Source: Bacteroides sp.
Lineage (GTDB): Bacteria; Bacteroidota; Bacteroidia; Bacteroidales; Muribaculaceae
Direction: 5' to 3'
DNA: 5,239 nucleotides
Assembly (NCBI GenBank): GCA_014801595.1
Contig: JAAVDV010000045.1
Span: 1-5,239, forward strand
Part shown: positions 4,367-5,239 of the stretch, piece by piece
Layout of the letters: each line of letters starts with the position of its first letter
Numbering within the stretch: position 1 is the stretch's first letter
Notes under the pieces: model-generated
Database searches by the model: none
What the model was told of the DNA's origin: nothing
What the model saw: only the letters and a program-made list of their open reading frames with translations
Position numbers and translations under genes: made by a program

Positions 4367-4374
4367 TATCTTTG
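4367..4374 (+). promoter_or_regulatory. hipBST promoter -7 box
   Basis: TATCTTTG matches TAnnTTTG. The start of transcription would be near 4380, about 13 nt before the hipB ATG. A canonical -33 box is not visible; its expected place (about 4343-4347) is within operator O2. Confidence 0.65.
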
Positions 4375-4389
4375 CACCCTAAAAGGTAT
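4374..4389. promoter_or_regulatory. hip operator O3, overlapping promoter and start site
   Basis: GCACCC-TAAA-AGGTAT keeps the ACCC and GGTAT halves of the palindrome. It starts 41 bp after O2, overlaps the last base of the -7 box and covers the predicted start site, ending three bases before the hipB start codon. Confidence 0.55.
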
Positions 4390-4392
4390 AAT

Positions 4393-4596
4393 ATGACTAA
4401 TTTGGCGAAATATATAAAGGCTAAGCGCAAGGAATTTGGGCTTACACAGGTTGATCTATCTCAGAAGTCAGGGGTAGGACTCCGCTTCGTGCGTGAAATG
4501 GAACAAGGGAAGGAAACTCTTAGGCTGGATAAAGTCAATCAGGTTCTTGCACTGTTTGGTGCTGAAATGGCTCCAATGAAACTTTCTGAGGTATGA
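4393..4596 (+). CDS. hipB: HipB-like XRE antitoxin/repressor
   Basis: The 67-residue protein is almost only an XRE helix-turn-helix: KYIKAKRKEFGLTQVDLSQK forms helices 1-2, SGVGLRFVREMEQGK the recognition helix and turn, and TLRLDKVNQVLALFGAEM helices 4-5. It should bind the three palindromes directly upstream and repress its own operon, and contribute to neutralising the kinase together with HipS. The ATG at 4393 is chosen over the TTG at 4372 because the latter lies inside the -7 box and operator O3. The stop overlaps the start of hipS by 4 bp (ATGA), indicating translational coupling. It is compact, with none of the C-terminal extension found on some HipB proteins. Confidence 0.85.
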   Translation: MTNLAKYIKAKRKEFGLTQVDLSQKSGVGLRFVREMEQGKETLRLDKVNQVLALFGAEMAPMKLSEV

Positions 4597-4931
4597 AACA
4601 AGCTAAGGTATTGATCTGTAATACTCTTGCAGGCATACTGACCGAAGATGAAGCCGGTTATGAGTTCATATATCTACCGGAATATTTAGCGTCTGATACT
4701 GCTATACCCGTCAGTCTGACCTTGCCTCTGTCGGATAAACCGTACAGAGACAAAGTCCTGTTCCCGTTCTTCGATGGACTTATCCCTGAAGGATGGCTGC
4801 TTGATATAGCAGAACAGAGTTGGAAAATATCAGCACGCGACCGATTCTCGTTACTTTTGGCTTGCTGTAAAGACTGTATCGGGAACGTAAGTGTAATTCC
4901 TATGGAAGAAAGTGAGGTGACAGATGTGTAA
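4593..4931 (+). CDS. hipS: HipS-like protein (HipA N-terminal subdomain as separate gene)
   Basis: The 112 residues match the N-terminal subdomain of HipA (HipA_N/couple_hipA): an N-terminal strand KVLICNTLAGILTEDEAGYE, YLASDTAIPVSLTLPLSDKP in the middle, and the hallmark FPFFDGLIPEGWLLDI at 57-72. In the studied E. coli O127 HipBST system this subdomain is a separate protein, HipS, that acts as the antitoxin by placing a Trp (W65) into the kinase; W68 in EGW is the likely counterpart here. The gene overlaps hipB by 4 bp and hipT by 8 bp, a tight three-gene operon. In two-gene hipBA loci this part is fused to the kinase, so the split is a real architectural difference, not a frameshift: hipT has its own start and an N-terminal Cys motif. 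Confidence 0.85.
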   Translation: MKQAKVLICNTLAGILTEDEAGYEFIYLPEYLASDTAIPVSLTLPLSDKPYRDKVLFPFFDGLIPEGWLLDIAEQSWKISARDRFSLLLACCKDCIGNVSVIPMEESEVTDV

Positions 4932-5239
4932 ATGCCTATTTTGTTATAAGCCATTGAACGATGGTGAGATTGACTATCATCCCGGATGTGCACGAAAGAT
5001 TTTTGAATCAACAGTTGTGCCGGATCTACCTTATACTCGGGATAATATCAAAGAGTTAGCACGCGAAATTGTAACGGCAAGCACAACGGTAACAGGAGTG
5101 CAGGCTAAATTGTCGCTTGACATTGCTCGTGGCGGGAAAAACGAACCTCAGCGTTTCACTATTGTCGGGCTATGGGGGCGCTTTATACTGAAACCTCAGA
5201 CCGATCGTTTTGTCAATCTTCCCGAAAACGAGGATTTGA
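4924..5239 (+). CDS. hipT: HipT-like Ser/Thr kinase toxin, N-terminal part
   Basis: The gene runs off the window after 105 codons. Residues 2-22 hold a Cys/His cluster (C4, C7, H19, C22 in CLFC and HPGC), a probable small zinc-binding motif common in Bacteroidetes versions. The kinase proper begins about residue 40. The glycine-rich loop is TTVTGVQAKLSL (54-65), equivalent to the S-I-S-G loop of E. coli HipT. K90 in FILKPQ should be the ATP-binding lysine, and LPENED (99-104) matches the following HipA segment. HipA and HipT kinases phosphorylate aminoacyl-tRNA synthetases (GltX for HipA, TrpS for HipT) and stop growth; the target here is unknown. The SxS autophosphorylation pair is replaced by T55 and T57. 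The catalytic Asp and Mg-binding residues lie outside the window. Confidence 0.85.
   Translation, partial: MCKCLFCYKPLNDGEIDYHPGCARKIFESTVVPDLPYTRDNIKELAREIVTASTTVTGVQAKLSLDIARGGKNEPQRFTIVGLWGRFILKPQTDRFVNLPENEDL

Noticed and set aside
4658..5011. Minus-strand ORF of 117 aa
   Set aside because: It is antisense to hipS and hipT.

Overview
The window looks like accessory DNA from a gut Bacteroidales (Bacteroides, Muribaculaceae or a relative). Promoters of the Bacteroidetes TAnnTTTG type occur upstream of several genes (969-976, 2507-2514, 4367-4374, and 3504-3511 on the minus strand). Shine-Dalgarno sequences are weak or absent, and the recognisable families (HU beginning MTKAEIV, XRE-ImmA/IrrE, split HipA) have the form usual in that phylum. 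Family assignments come from reading motifs by eye; no database search was possible.

Layout. Positions 1-352 end in a tmRNA- or tRNA-like 3' end followed by a strong terminator. Positions 361-892 hold two broken gene pieces: an unrecognised fragment, then a DJ-1/PfpI fragment cut just after its nucleophile region. A promoter at 947-976 drives 1001-2059, an intact XRE-ImmA/IrrE protein, which is followed 3 bp later by a PIN-domain toxin-like gene (2063-2356). The PIN gene is broken: its 3' end runs directly into the last third of an unrelated XRE antitoxin (about 2343-2438). Positions 2438-2768 then repeat the opening module: an inverted repeat TTTAAC-N16-GTTAAA, a promoter, about 130 nt of non-coding sequence, the same tmRNA-like 3' end and the same terminator. 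The two 125-bp copies (228-352 and 2644-2768) align without gaps and frame a 2.4-kb unit. This looks like tandem att-type accretion at an ssrA-like integration site.

Positions 2769-4223 are a patchwork of remnants: a C-terminal fragment of an unknown protein, a small two-helix membrane protein on the minus strand, the first 17-18 residues of an HU protein with its promoter, an orphan minus-strand terminator, a likely C-terminal piece of an uncharacterised protein (3652-4062), and a decayed lectin-like reading frame. From about 4290 to the window end lies an intact-looking HipBST-type tripartite toxin-antitoxin operon (hipB, hipS and the start of hipT) with overlapping genes. It is preceded by three 16-bp operator-like palindromes starting at 4292, 4333 and 4374, exactly 41 bp apart.

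As a whole, the region reads as an integration hot spot next to an ssrA-type gene end that has collected toxin-antitoxin modules, with gene fragments at the junctions. The most interesting items are the phased hip operators, the TVT glycine-rich-loop variant in HipT, the PIN-antitoxin junction, and the promoter that could make a short RNA of about 220 nt ending in a tmRNA-like 3' end and terminator.
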